Of a DNA stretch of 64,000 bases, positions 1 to 9,800 are shown piece by piece. The position numbers and the translations under genes were made by a program. Source of the DNA: Cristatella mucedo. Lineage: Eukaryota > Bryozoa > Phylactolaemata > Cristatellidae. Below the pieces are notes generated by a model. It was not told the origin of the DNA. It saw only the letters and a list, made by a program, of their open reading frames with translations, and ran no database searches. The stretch lies in NCBI GenBank assembly GCA_009760855.2, contig WPIO01000028.1, positions 737,001 through 801,000 on the forward strand, given 5' to 3'. The stretch's first letter is position 1. Each line of letters starts with the position of its first letter.

Positions 1-87
1 GCTGGATTCTTTATCACGTCGGCACGATGGAGGAGCACTCTCTGGGCTCGGGCAAGGTGGCCGCCTCGAAGCGCCTAGCCTCACGAG
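1..87 (+). CDS. KAP P-loop NTPase, gene 1, 3' part of penultimate-but-one exon
   Basis: This is the 3' end of an exon whose start lies before the window. It is the paralogue of 35,123-35,209 in gene 2 and encodes the same residues (ending in SKRLASR plus one base of a split Gly codon). The donor is GT at 88-89 in the context CACGAG|GTGAGC. The exon ends in phase 1, which matches the phase-1 acceptor at 3,069. In Kidins220 the matching region follows the conserved WPYR.SW block near the end of the KAP domain; that block itself lies just outside the window here. Confidence 0.85.
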
Positions 88-685
88 GTGAGCTGCTAGC
101 TGCTAGGTGATGCAGCAGCAGCGCGGACCGCTCTACCTGCGGCCGTCATGGCAGCAGTGGCGTCCGTGCGTTCGTCTGCCACTGTGGGTCCGTGCACGGT
201 TGCCACTGCCAGGTGGTCGCTTTCTCGAGTGGCTTCTTATGCCAACGTGTGTATCTTTCCCGTTTGCCTTTTCGCGACGTCTTTCTCGGCAAGGCAGACA
301 CCAGCCGAACTGATGATTGCCCAGAACTGTGGAGTTCGCTTCGATGTGGCTGCGTACGCTGGGCAGGCTGGCTCGGACAGTGATGATCAAGGGGAGCCTA
401 TCGTAGGCGTCGAAGCTTCGGGGGCTCATGCTTGAGACGTTGCCGAGCATGCCAGCTGAGCGACCGAGAGTCGCATCGTGCGATAATCATCGACGTTGGA
501 GTGCGAGATGTTTGATGGCTGCGAGGGACTAAACAATGACCGAGAGACTAAGTCGACATGCCAAAGCTGCAAAGTGGAGGAGTGGAAGGAAGTGAGAGGT
601 AGGACCAGCCATTAGTCACACTGCTGCCACGTAGAATAAGAATGAAGAAAGGGGGACATTATGGTAGGATCGGAAAAAGCGCTGA

Positions 686-1890
686 CTAGAATTGGAAGTC
701 GATTGTAGTCAGCATTGCGCAGTAACCCGTGCAAAAATTGCCCCCTCCCGAGTTAGGCATGTAGCCTTTCATCCGGGTCTGCCTCGAACTCCTTTTTTCT
801 AAAAGGCTGTATGGGTGGACATCGAACTCCTTTTTTCTAAAAGGCTGTATGGGTGGACATTTTTCTGTGTAGTTGCATGCTTGTTTCCCTAGATTCTCGA
901 TGGTAGATTTACCTCTGCTTGTGTGTGGTGCTTGCTACTCATATCCGTTCTTTAATAAGGTTTGGTCTCACTTCATCTGTTCTCTTTTCTCACCAAGAGC
1001 GGTAGCTGACCGCTGTGGTTGCAACAGCAGCACCATGTGCAGACCGTGGGATGCTGAACTGACTCCCTTTGTCGTTTTCGGCTCTGCAAGTCCTCCGGAA
1101 ATCTGCCAGCTCAGTAATTGACTGGGCGTTTTTATTCGTCGTTACTCCACCTCCCAGAACCCAAGTTGCTCTGGCCTGTTGTCGTTTATTTTCCAAATCA
1201 TTTTTATTGTTATTTTTCTTCTAGCAGCTGCTGCTTCCACCAATCGTTTAATTCAGAAAACAAGAGGGATGGCAGTATGTTTGGCATGCTCCGATAACCT
1301 TTGACCCGGTCTGCCTTTTAACGTAAAATAACTAAGCACTGTAGATCGCTTTGAATTCAAGCCTCAGCAGGTGGCATGTCTCACTGGCACTCTAACGCCA
1401 GCTTGTTCAGCGATTGGCTGTGCCTATGGTTTGTTGAAAAAATTCACTGCAGTTGTTGACGTTGGTTAGTCTGGAAAATATTGGTGTTGACAAGGCAGCC
1501 ATGAAAAGTGTGATTCAGCAATCATTCTCAGCTGGAGCAACCGAAATTGTCTTTGGAGGCCCACAGCGGCCTGCTGTTGCTGCTTGGTGTCGGTCGCCAA
1601 TTTGCACACGCGTGCTCTGCTCAGTCAGCAACAGAAACAAAGCGTCTAGCCATTCTTGTAGACATTGGTATTACAATAGCTCAATGATGCCCTCCTGTCT
1701 GCTTTGTGAGAGGCAGATATCCCTTACATAGCCTGATTGACAAGACGTCTGCCAGGCTGCAGGATACGTCAGTTCAAGACCCACACGCTAGGGTGTCGAA
1801 TTTTCCAAACAACTTCTTACGTAGGACCTTGGTGCTCCTGTATGCTGAAACATGCCTACTGTGTGTGTTTGCTCATGCATATGGCGTTAA
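686..1890. other. 1.2-kb block present only in copy 1
   Basis: Copy 2 runs directly from the shared GCTGA into a CA microsatellite at 35,850, and the two copies rejoin at 1,935/35,923. I recognise no gene or transposon in this block. It contains a 38-base tandem duplication (785-860) and ends in a short, decayed CA stretch. Loss from copy 2 by recombination in CA-rich DNA is as likely as insertion into copy 1. Confidence 0.6.
785..860. repeat. two-copy tandem repeat, 38-base unit
   Basis: The unit beginning TCGAACTCCTTTTTTC occurs at 785 and again at 823 with no visible differences. The exact match suggests a young duplication. It lies inside the copy-1-only block, so it has no counterpart in copy 2. 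Confidence 0.9.
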
Positions 1891-2819
1891 TACACACACA
1901 CACGTTCGCACATACGCACGCATACACACCCGCTAACGGCATGCACCGGCTGAACCAAAAGTCAAAGATTAGCTCCAGTGTCTATGCTATGGCACATATG
2001 GGCATGTGTATGCATTATACGACTTGCTGGTTGTGTACGTGTCCTGCAATTTGTGCTTAGGCTGCTTCAATGCGATGTTGTTGACATACCATGGCTGATC
2101 GTGCCTGTTGACCTCTGTTTGTCAGCTTGATTAGATAGGTTCCAGCTGCCTACCTTTTTGCTTGTATCCTCGGCTTGTAAGCACAGCCTTCCTGTTGCCC
2201 TCCTTTCTCCAGTGTCGAAAAGAAGGATGTTTCGGGTGTGGCAATTGAAAATGCATTCCTAAGAGTAGTGTATGACTTGCCTAACAAGCTGACTACGTCC
2301 TCTGACTGCTGCTGCTCAGTGACCTTCGGTCGGCTTGCCTTGGCTGTGCTTTGTCTATTGGAGCAGAGCACTCGATTGAGTTAGAGACCTCTTTCCTGTG
2401 AGAGCCATCTATATGGTACTGTGCTGATTAATCAGTCTACCGATGACTGTAGTTCTACTGATGCTGCAACTTGTTAAGCACTTCCTTTTTAGCTAGCTGG
2501 GGTGCAATTTCTTGCAGCTGCACTCGGCGATCAAGTGATGAGACTGTAAAGTTTCTATTCTGGCAGATCGAGTACAAACTAGCTCTTCACCTGGCTCCTT
2601 GCAGCTTTCCAAATGGTGTTCTTTTATGTTCCAATGTGTATGTGCTTAGGCGGAAACTTGAATGACCTTGCCAGGTTTAATCCAGAAGTTGCATGTAAAG
2701 GCAGATCGATCCAAGTCGTGTACCCTTGCTGGTACCTGGATCTGATTAGAATGCTGAATGCCATTGTCATGAATAGTTTCATCAAATACCTCCTTTCCAG
2801 GGGATACATTATAAATCAT

Positions 2820-2998
2820 TAAAAAAAATTTAGCTGATTCAACAACCTCATTTGTGTAGTGGCAGAGGAACCTTGAGGGCTGTTGCTCCCGATTGCAGTG
2901 GGCAATAATGGATCGCCCACTGCAGAGCTCGAACCCGCGACCTGGGTCCTTAAAAGCAAGCACCTAACTCCTGTGCTAAACGTGTGCACTGCAGTCAT
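2820..2998 (-). mobile_element. SINE-B copy
   Basis: On the minus strand this has a tRNA-like head with a B-box-like motif (GTCGCGGGTTCGAGC), a central GGGCGATCC-type block and the family tail before a run of T. The same insertion is at 36,812-36,975 in copy 2, so it predates the segmental duplication. The head end is unusually well conserved between the two copies because it falls in the nearly identical tract around exon 6. Confidence 0.75.
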
Positions 2999-3068
2999 AT
3001 AGGGTTACTGTTTTAAGACATTAGAATGCCTTGCGGTTCTATATTCTAGTAATGTTATGGTTTTGTAG

Positions 3069-3258
3069 GTGCTTTTGACGACATGAAGCTTTCCGATCTC
3101 TATGCGCATGTTCGTACGTTTGTGAAGACTCTTGACGACTGGAAGTACTGGATCAGCAACGATGGCGATCCCGACACTTTCGAGATTGCAATAAATCAGT
3201 TTCCTCTCACCGTAAAGTTAATGAAGCAGTTTTTGCCCTTCACTACCAACTTGGATAG
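3069..3258 (+). CDS. KAP P-loop NTPase, gene 1, exon equivalent to gene 2 exon 6
   Basis: This 190-base exon begins after TTTTGTAG and completes a split Gly codon, then reads AFDDMKLSDLYAHV and onward to LPFTTNLD. It ends in phase 2 with donor GATAG|GTAAGC. The LPFTTNLD end matches the conserved end of the Kidins220 KAP domain (FLPCTVNLD). Against gene 2 (37,049-37,238) I count four base differences. Two are synonymous third-position changes, and two fall in one codon and change Ala to Thr. If the donor were not used, the frame would meet TAA at 3,260-3,262. Confidence 0.88.
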
Positions 3259-3499
3259 GTAAGCACATGCTTGGTATTCTGCTCAACAAAGTATTTAATA
3301 CACTGGAGCACAGCAGTATCCGTGGGGCTGCTTAAAATGGCCACCGTACCCTTTTAAGTACCAGAGCTGGTATAAAAAAAAAGTTACTAAGCCTGTGTGC
3401 TGTGATCGTGTAAAGTATATAAATTAAGCCTGTGTTACGTGTTTACGAATTTTCAATGCAAGCTGATAAGTTGTTATTGCTAAAATAAACTTGCGCTCA

Positions 3500-4160
3500 C
3501 CACTATTCACAACCACTGGTCTGACCTCATTGGCCATTGAGCAAATTAGGCGTTAGTGGATATATGTCACTATCATTCTCCAAATGTCCTGTAAGCGCAA
3601 GAAAAGCAAGTGACCACTATCCATGCTCTGAGTCTTCCAGCCAATTCATACCAGATATGCTCAATCAGATTCAAGTCCAGAGATTGACGAGACAACTCTA
3701 TTAGAGTAATGAGCCCTATACCAAACGTAATACTGTGTTGTAGAAAAATATTGAACACACTTAGTAGTGTGCTTACGGCTATTTGCCATGCAACATGAAC
3801 TTATTGAAGCGAAGCCTCGTTCAGCTTGGTACAGTGTCATTTGGTAGCAGTTCTAAGTAAACGCTTTGATTCATGAGATACTTGAGTTGGCTGAGCCAGA
3901 ATATATGGATTGCACATTAACGAGCACATTATCTATCTTAAGAACTTCCACCACATACACTTGAGAAGTGAGCAATTGGTGAGTTTATTTAGCCTCACTT
4001 TTGCAACTTTTAGCGAATTGGTGGACCCAATCATCGTTTCTCAAGTTCTAAGAAGGTGCCACCTAAGATGAAACCATTATTACCCCAACACTGAATTACA
4101 TGTGGCTAGTATGCCGTCTACCAAGTGGCATTTCGAGCCATCCCCCCCAACTGGGCACTA
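3500..4160 (-). pseudogene. degenerate Tc1/mariner transposase
   Basis: The minus-strand frame at 3,573-3,758 contains SRQSLDLNLIEHIWYEL, a clear decay of the WPAQSPDLNPIEHLWDEL block that carries part of the DDE/D catalytic triad in Tc1/mariner transposases. Upstream on the minus strand (3,760-3,960) are weaker, frame-shifted matches to the preceding region. Several stops and shifts show that it is dead. I could not place its inverted repeats. It is absent from the corresponding intron of gene 2. Confidence 0.6.
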
Positions 4161-4907
4161 CTGTGAAGATGGCATTTTTCAAGGCTGCACTAATTTGGGC
4201 TAGAAACCACTCTGTTAAATTGACTGCAACGTATCTAGGTGTGAGGTATTGATGTTACGTGCTACACAACTTACCACGCAGACTAGTGCACCTTGCAGTA
4301 GTGCTACAGGCGATGCTTAATCCTCTCAAAACTTAGGTTCAGCTAGAGAAAGCATATATTAGTTGCAAAGTATCACATAGAACTGTTTTACTTTTTCTAA
4401 CGCAAATTTCCAAACGAAAAGATACTACAACTGAAGCTTCAACGTTCATTATGGATATGAAATATGTAACGGGAAGCAAATTTTAAAAATTTCTTTTGAA
4501 TTTGTTAGTGATTTGTTATGACGATTTTATAAAATTTGCCACCAACTAAAATTAAAGTACAATTTTTCAAAAAATAAGTAAGATGTTAATTAAATTGATC
4601 TTGTGGCACCAACAAATATTGATACTCTTTTCAGCCATGTCTGCAGTTTGCCCAGCAAAATGAAAGAATCCAATTACTGAAGAGCCAGGTCAGTTTTGGA
4701 CGGTGCAATAAAATCATCAGCTGTTCTGGAAACTCTATGACAGCGTTAAAGGATGATCTGAAAATGCATGGAATCTGTTTTTATAAACCTGCTGGAGGAT
4801 GTACATCCAAGGAAGAGTCTGAACAGTAAGAGAACAAAACTATTGCCGATTTTCTGGGACGAGAGTCTGAAGGAGAGATCTGGCTGCTGGTGGAATATTG
4901 ATTAGGG

Positions 4908-5055
4908 CTATATAAAAAATATAATTCATTTATATAGTGCTCCAAGAGAACTTTATCTCTATTCAGGCACCTCACATATGCTTCAGGGCTCGAGCCCACG
5001 ACCTCAGCCAGGCCTTGGTCGGGGCAAGCACCTTAACCGCTGGACCAAACCAGCT
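4908..5055 (-). mobile_element. SINE-A copy inside the hAT relic
   Basis: Read on the minus strand, it starts GCTGGTTTGGTCCAGCGG. It has the A-box-like TGGTCCAGCGGTTAAGG and the B-box-like GGGCTCGAGCCC, and ends in the hairpin tail followed by an AT-rich run. It interrupts the transposase frame between the N-terminal and central blocks. The host segment is missing from copy 2, so no empty site is available. Confidence 0.88.
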
Positions 5056-6280
5056 AAAAACAAGTATGTACGGCAATCAATCTCACGTGATGGATTCAAA
5101 TTTCTAGCGAACGAAAGCGATGTGATGAAGCTAATGCATGATGATTACGAAGAAATAAGCAGCAAAAGATTGCCCACATCAAGGGAAAACTCGAGGGAGG
5201 ATTAAAGTTTAGCCATGACTGTGGATGAATACACAATCTGAGAGGACGTCGATTCTTCGGAGTCAACATTCATGATAGCGGCGATGAAACAACAATCAAG
5301 AAGGGTCTCGTTCGCACATTCGGTGCGTGCACTGCTCTTGATATAATCGAATCAATGCCAGCAGTTGAGCGTTTTTTGGAATAACAATGAAAAGGGATAT
5401 GGTGGGATCTACTCAGATCTTCACTGCAGTAATAAGAAATGCATTAGCCACATCGATGTCATCAGACCGTTCTGCTTAAGCCAGAGTCTGCACCTTGGAG
5501 TATGTGGCACATCGTACACGAAGAGTGCTGAGATGGACGTGTTCAACCTGGATAGTGACGATATTGATAAAATGGACAATTTTTCAGCAGGTTTGGACTC
5601 CGAAGTGATCAGCAATGGTGCATTGGAAGGTGACGTCGATTACCACGGATCTGCTCACGAAATCATTCAGGCTTGTTAAATTCATCAAACAATCCAACTT
5701 CAAAATAATCTCAATTCGAAGTAAACGCTGAGTTCGGACGTGAAATTGAACTTCATCTTGACGTGAAGACGCGATGGAACTTCATCCCAACAATGTTAGA
5801 GCTGCTAGTAAAGACAGAAGTCGCTATCCGAGAGATACTAACCGAATTCAAGGCACTGTAATTGATCGTGGCATTGAATTCTGACCCTCTCAGAACTGTT
5901 CTGAAGGCAATGGAACCTGTGAAACCTACTGTTGAGAATCTAAGTCGAGAGGAAACGACGTTGATGAGTGCTGACACAATTCTAGAGTTCATGTTCAGCA
6001 ATCTCTCTAACCTAAATAATTACATTAGTACCAAGCTCCTGGAAAATTAAAAGTGTCACGTTGAAGAGCGACTGAACGAGGATGTCATGAACCTTTTGCG
6101 CAGTCTCAAAGATCCATCTGTCGTCCGTCAAAAGCTATGCTACATTTCATAGGAACGTTTTGTATATTTAGAGTCAGCGATGTAGAAGTTGTCGTCGAAC
6201 TGTCGTCAAGTGATGCTGAAAGTGTGAACTCGTCTCCAAGATGAATTGAGTTTGTTGCTTCAAAAGATGAATCATCAATT

Positions 6281-6433
6281 ATATATATAATTCATTTGTA
6301 TATATAATTCATTTGTATAGCGCCCCAAGAGAACTTAATCTATATTCAGGCACTTCACATATGCCCCGGGGCTCGAGCCCACGACCTCAGCCAGACCTTG
6401 GCCGGGGCGAGCACCTTAACCGCTGGACCAAAC
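6281..6433 (-). mobile_element. SINE-A copy with target-site duplication CATCAATT
   Basis: A full SINE-A on the minus strand is flanked by CATCAATT at 6,273-6,280 and 6,434-6,441. Copy 2 of the segmental duplication has an uninterrupted site at about 37,751 (CATCCATTGCAG). The AT-rich tail carries a short internal duplication of ATATAATTCATTTGTA. It sits in the 3' part of the hAT relic. Confidence 0.93.
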
Positions 6434-6845
6434 CATCAATTGCAGTCCGAGGGCAAGACAGTTTCAAATAGCTCAAGTCTGAATTCAAGCTCTTCAGAAA
6501 CTCTGGCCAGCACACTGAAAATCTTCAGAAATTGTACAAAGCAGTTCTATCGATTAAACCGACATCGCTGGACGTTGGAAGAGTCGGTCTGTACAAATTT
6601 CTGTACAAAATTAAGATCGCGTTTCTCAGACAAGTCGCTTAATACGTTTGTATTCTTGAAATAATATTATAGGAAGTAAAAAATTATTTTATTGGTTTAG
6701 AACTTATCATGAAAGATATACAATAAAACGGTGTTCATCCAAAAATAAGCTATTGACTATAAAATTAATTTAAAAAAATAAAGTAAAACAGTAAAAGAAA
6801 TTAGTAAAACTATAAAAATTAGTAAAACAGTGAAAGAAAACAATC

Positions 6846-6869
6846 AAAACAGCTGTTAACAGCTGTTTT
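6846..6869. repeat. perfect 24-base palindrome
   Basis: The half-site AAAACAGCTGTT is followed immediately by its reverse complement, with no spacer. It contains two CAGCTG E-box cores, and a third lies at 6,890. The paralogous stretch near 38,100 is mutated. It is next to the 3' end of the hAT relic, so it may be part of that element's end. Confidence 0.9.
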
Positions 6870-7436
6870 TGAAAATTCAAAACACTAAACAGCTGCTTTT
6901 CAAAAATGGCTTTTTCAGAACTAGCCTTATTTATGGGGGTGTACTGCAACCTGACCTCAGCAATCATGGAGTTTGTAGCGACTGATATACAAGCGCAGCA
7001 TACAACCAGCAAAAGAACGCGACGTCTGAAGGCAATATTGTGTGTTGACATGCAGGCCTATCTTTACTTGCCCAAGAGTGTCTTGCGTGTGCTAGCTTAT
7101 TCTGAGGCATCTGTGATACGTCTTTGGATGCTTGTGCACATGGATTCTTTTTGAGGCTTCAAAGAATTGCATATCTCTGCAGTGATTTGTTTGTCAAGCT
7201 TCAGCACCGATGAAGTCATGGAGGCTTGTAGTGCTCAGTAGTCAGCAGCTGCTTTACTTAGTACTGAAACTAACATGCAAGTATGTTTTTGACTAATCGG
7301 CAACGTCTTTTGTACTCTTAAAAGACAACTAGTGAATTGGAGGCGAGAATAAAGCAAAGGACAGCAGTGGATATGGAAACTGTAGCCCAGGCTTTGCCAT
7401 GCATTGTGATCTCTCCCGTCTTCTGTCTATTTGCAG

Positions 7437-7518
7437 AGGTATCAAGAAGGCTATCACTGATTACTGCAATATGCATGGTGATGCACCATGTTCCAGATGT
7501 GTCGCCTCTTCGTCATGA
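7437..7518 (+). CDS. KAP P-loop NTPase, gene 1, last coding exon (shortened)
   Basis: The acceptor is TCTGTCTATTTGCAG. The first base completes the split Arg codon, then the frame reads GIKKAITDYCNMHGDAPCSR and stops at TGA (7,516-7,518). The junction NLDR+xIKKAIxDY lines up with NLDPKLREIIADV at the end of the Kidins220 KAP domain, which supports splicing here. Gene 2 has CGA where this copy has TGA and continues for seven more residues, so gene 1 has probably lost its last residues by a C-to-T change in a CpG. Confidence 0.72.
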
Positions 7519-8285
7519 TTCCGATCCGAGAGACAGATCCGTTTGTAAGCCGTTTGTAATCCAAGCAAGTGCAAATAGTAATTGAATTATTTAACATCCT
7601 CTCATGTCGGATCTTAGTTCTGTATGTAGAACTCTGTGCTCGAGCCTCCTATTTGAATCAGTCATAATGTATGAACATTCTTTGGTGTACCAACCAGCCT
7701 CTAGTTTGCTCTCGTTAAGATATGCCAGTGTCAAGGCACCAGCATATTTCATAATGGAGTTTTCTGCTTGAAGTATTTCCATGCGGAACGTTGATGTTGA
7801 AAGCTGCAAGTTTGTCTTAGGGGAACCATCATTAGGCACAATGCCGTGCTGTTAGTGCCTATGTGATGCAAACTCTTCCCTGAATATGTATGCTCCGTTT
7901 AGTTCATTGTTGGCATTTTCTATTGGACTTCTACTTATTATATTATTACCAGTTTTGAATTTCTAATTTGGTACAGCATCATGTACTACGTCATTCTTTT
8001 TATGTTGTCTCTTTCGTGCCCCTTACTATCTTGGTTATTCCGGTTTCTACCACTATAGTAGAAATCAGCTAGGTCCTATGCATACTAGGCGTGCCGATGA
8101 ATAACTGGTGTCTTTTCACCTTTACTGCAATGCACGCACAAGATTATTTGGAGTGGTTATACTGTATCATCCTTTCCGGCATCTCCGGTAGGGATCCTGT
8201 GTCACCCTCAGTCAGTGACTTGTTTAAGGAAAGCTTTTTTGTGTGACCTGCGTTACAATAAATGTTGAAAGTATTAGTGATATGG
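7519..8285 (+). other. 3' UTR of gene 1
   Basis: Non-coding sequence runs from the stop to the AATAAA at 8,257. It aligns along its length with 38,827-39,600 in copy 2, with many small indels. I see no repeat insertions in it, unlike the flanking DNA. Confidence 0.6.
8257..8262 (+). promoter_or_regulatory. polyadenylation signal AATAAA, gene 1
   Basis: AATAAA is followed within about 40 bases by a GT-rich stretch (GTCGTCGTTTGGTTTTTG). The same hexamer is at the paralogous position 39,573 in gene 2, which makes a chance hit less likely. Confidence 0.6.
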
Positions 8286-8647
8286 TCGTCGTTTGGTTTT
8301 TGCCGTTGCCCAAGCACATTATTAGCCGACCTTGTCATGTTACTTTGGGCTGAACACTCACTTATACACACAGCCCAAGCATTGATTTTTCTCATTTTTA
8401 GAATAACTGACTAAGGCTTTGAATTCGTTGACTGGAATCGTTTTGCCGAAGTTAGCATTGACCATTTTTACTATGGCCATGTTCTGCTAAGTGTTCTGTT
8501 AATTGATGTGGTGAGCTTAGCAGGAGGATTTAGTGATTCATTTGAGTCCACGTTATTACTGTCTTGCCTCATCATGATCTGTCTGTTCAATTGTTTTCAG
8601 ATTAGCACTGCCATAGTGAGTAGTCACAGCACGTACTTGCATTATGC

Positions 8648-8804
8648 ATATATAAAATGTATATAATTCATTCGTATAGCGCCCTAAGAGAACTTAATCT
8701 TTATTCAGGCACTTCACATGTACCAAAGGGCCCGAGCTCACGACCTCGGCCAGACTTTGGGTCGGGGCCTTAACTCAGCCCCTTAATCACTGAGCCAAAC
8801 CAGC
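8648..8804 (-). mobile_element. SINE-A copy, absent from copy 2
   Basis: This is a minus-strand SINE-A with a slightly rearranged head (a short duplication around CCTTAACTCAGCCCC). The flanks share only GCAT on the two sides. Copy 2 passes straight through the site at about 40,099 (GAACTAGGCATCAGG), so the insertion followed the segmental duplication. Confidence 0.9.
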
Positions 8805-9354
8805 ATCAGGCCTCCCAGCTCCAGCCATAGCTGTTCCCATGGATGAACAGTGCATTGTTCCCAGTGATAGTGGTCTGTTGTTACTGTGCAGGAGTCTCGC
8901 AGGCGTCATCTTGCTGTCTTTGCAAAAATTTAACTTTACCTCCAGTATACTGCACGGCAGGACGCGTCCACCCCTGCTTCAGCTTCCAGTGCATGGCTGT
9001 CTTGCCTTACTGGACAGCAGCCCTGGCAAGCCCGATCTGCCGGTAATTTCTATGTGCCTGTCATGGATCACAAAGGCACGTGGTTATCGACCTCGGCTAG
9101 TGGCCGGCTGCAAAGCTGCGATGAGCCAGCCATTGCCTGTTTCTGTGTTGGGGAGGATGGGAGTCCCTAGCTTCTTCAGCTTTGTTAGTCATCTTCACAA
9201 AAAAGGCTTGCCTTGGTGATTCATACCCCTCGGAGGAGAAGCACGTGGGTTTTCCTCTCCACTAATTTCAGAATTCCCGCCCTACTCTTGCGAGACCCGT
9301 GACTGTCACTCAGTTGACCACCCCTCAATGATGAAATGTTAAGAATAATTGGAA
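8805..9354. other. shared 3' flank, no gene recognised
   Basis: The stretch 8,805-9,080 matches 40,100-40,320 in copy 2. It holds a 126-codon open frame, but the two copies differ by indels that break the frame, so I do not call it coding. Confidence 0.5.
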
Positions 9355-9800
9355 AACATTTGTGTAGGATCCTCGTAGATCTTGATCCCTTTCTAGGCAA
9401 TTTGAATTTGCTAGAAAGGAAGCAGGTCGACTAATTAGTGCTAATAAGCACTGTATCAGCACGAATTAGCACAAACTGGACAATGCCCTCGTGCCCAGCA
9501 AATGCTGCCTGGAACATTTGAGTTTTTTTGCTTAAATCTCAAGAAGTCAGGCGGCGCTATTTCGGCCGGTATTTAGTTCCAGGCTTTGGGAGCATACGAA
9601 CTGAAGGCATGGTCTCCATATGATTTGAGGCTGGCTAGCGGCACTGCTAAATGGCTTGAGTCAGACGAGCGGTGCCACGATGGCAAGCTTGACGACTAAT
9701 ATAAGTCTGGTAAGCCGGAGCAAGAGAATGAAGGAATTAAACGTGACAATTGCAGAGCAATTGTGGACACAGTACGGAGCCTCACTATAATTTCCTCGAT
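9355..9800 (-). mobile_element. old L2/CR1-like LINE 3' fragment
   Basis: On the minus strand it carries the C-terminal reverse-transcriptase text (the FGDxAF...PKAWN region, read as GTTCCAGGCTTTGGGAGC on the plus strand) and a strongly decayed hairpin tail at 9,370-9,430. In copy 2 this area is replaced by another LINE (40,345-41,850). Confidence 0.65.

Larger units (their letters stand above)
88..3068 (+). other. intron of gene 1 (copy of 35,210-37,048)
   Basis: This intron joins two phase-1 splice sites. Bases 88-~685 are nearly identical to 35,210-35,850, apart from a 43-base length difference. Bases ~686-1,890 have no counterpart in copy 2. Similarity resumes at about 1,935 and runs to the acceptor. 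A SINE-B lies at 2,820-2,998. Small open frames in it (for example at 107-313) are shared with copy 2 only because the DNA is recently duplicated. Confidence 0.8.
4640..6665 (+). pseudogene. hAT-family transposase relic (copy 1)
   Basis: Pieces of a hAT transposase follow one another in order on the plus strand. First is an N-terminal block with TIADFLGRESEGEI (about 4,780-4,890). Next is RDGFKFLANESDVMKLM (from about 5,085), then a block with DEYT and RRFFGVNIHDSGDE (5,222-5,290). SQSLHLGVCGTSYTK (about 5,480) corresponds to the usual AHxIHLAV block. Then come HLDVKTRWNFIPTMLELL (5,755) and the C-terminal dimerisation-type region EPVKPTVENLSREETTL (5,917). In-frame stops, frameshifts and two SINE-A insertions break it. 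It lies in the last intron of gene 1; copy 2 keeps only the 3' part (37,385-37,985), so it inserted before the duplication. Confidence 0.8.
3259..7436 (+). other. last intron of gene 1, expanded by transposons
   Basis: The paralogous intron in gene 2 is 1,485 bases; this one is 4,178. The extra length is a degenerate Tc1/mariner copy (about 3,500-4,160), the 5' half of a hAT element and two SINE-A insertions. Similarity to copy 2 stops near 3,345 and resumes near 5,885, inside the hAT relic. The last part (6,670-7,436) is ordinary diverged intron shared with copy 2. Confidence 0.75.

Noticed and set aside
107-450. Open frames shared almost exactly with 35,245-35,615
   Set aside because: They start after the splice donor, and the sharing follows from recent duplication or conversion. 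A 43-base indel breaks the frames between copies.
8839-9219. 126-codon plus-strand frame after the SINE-A
   Set aside because: The paralogous region 40,130-40,320 has frame-breaking indels, and no domain is recognisable.
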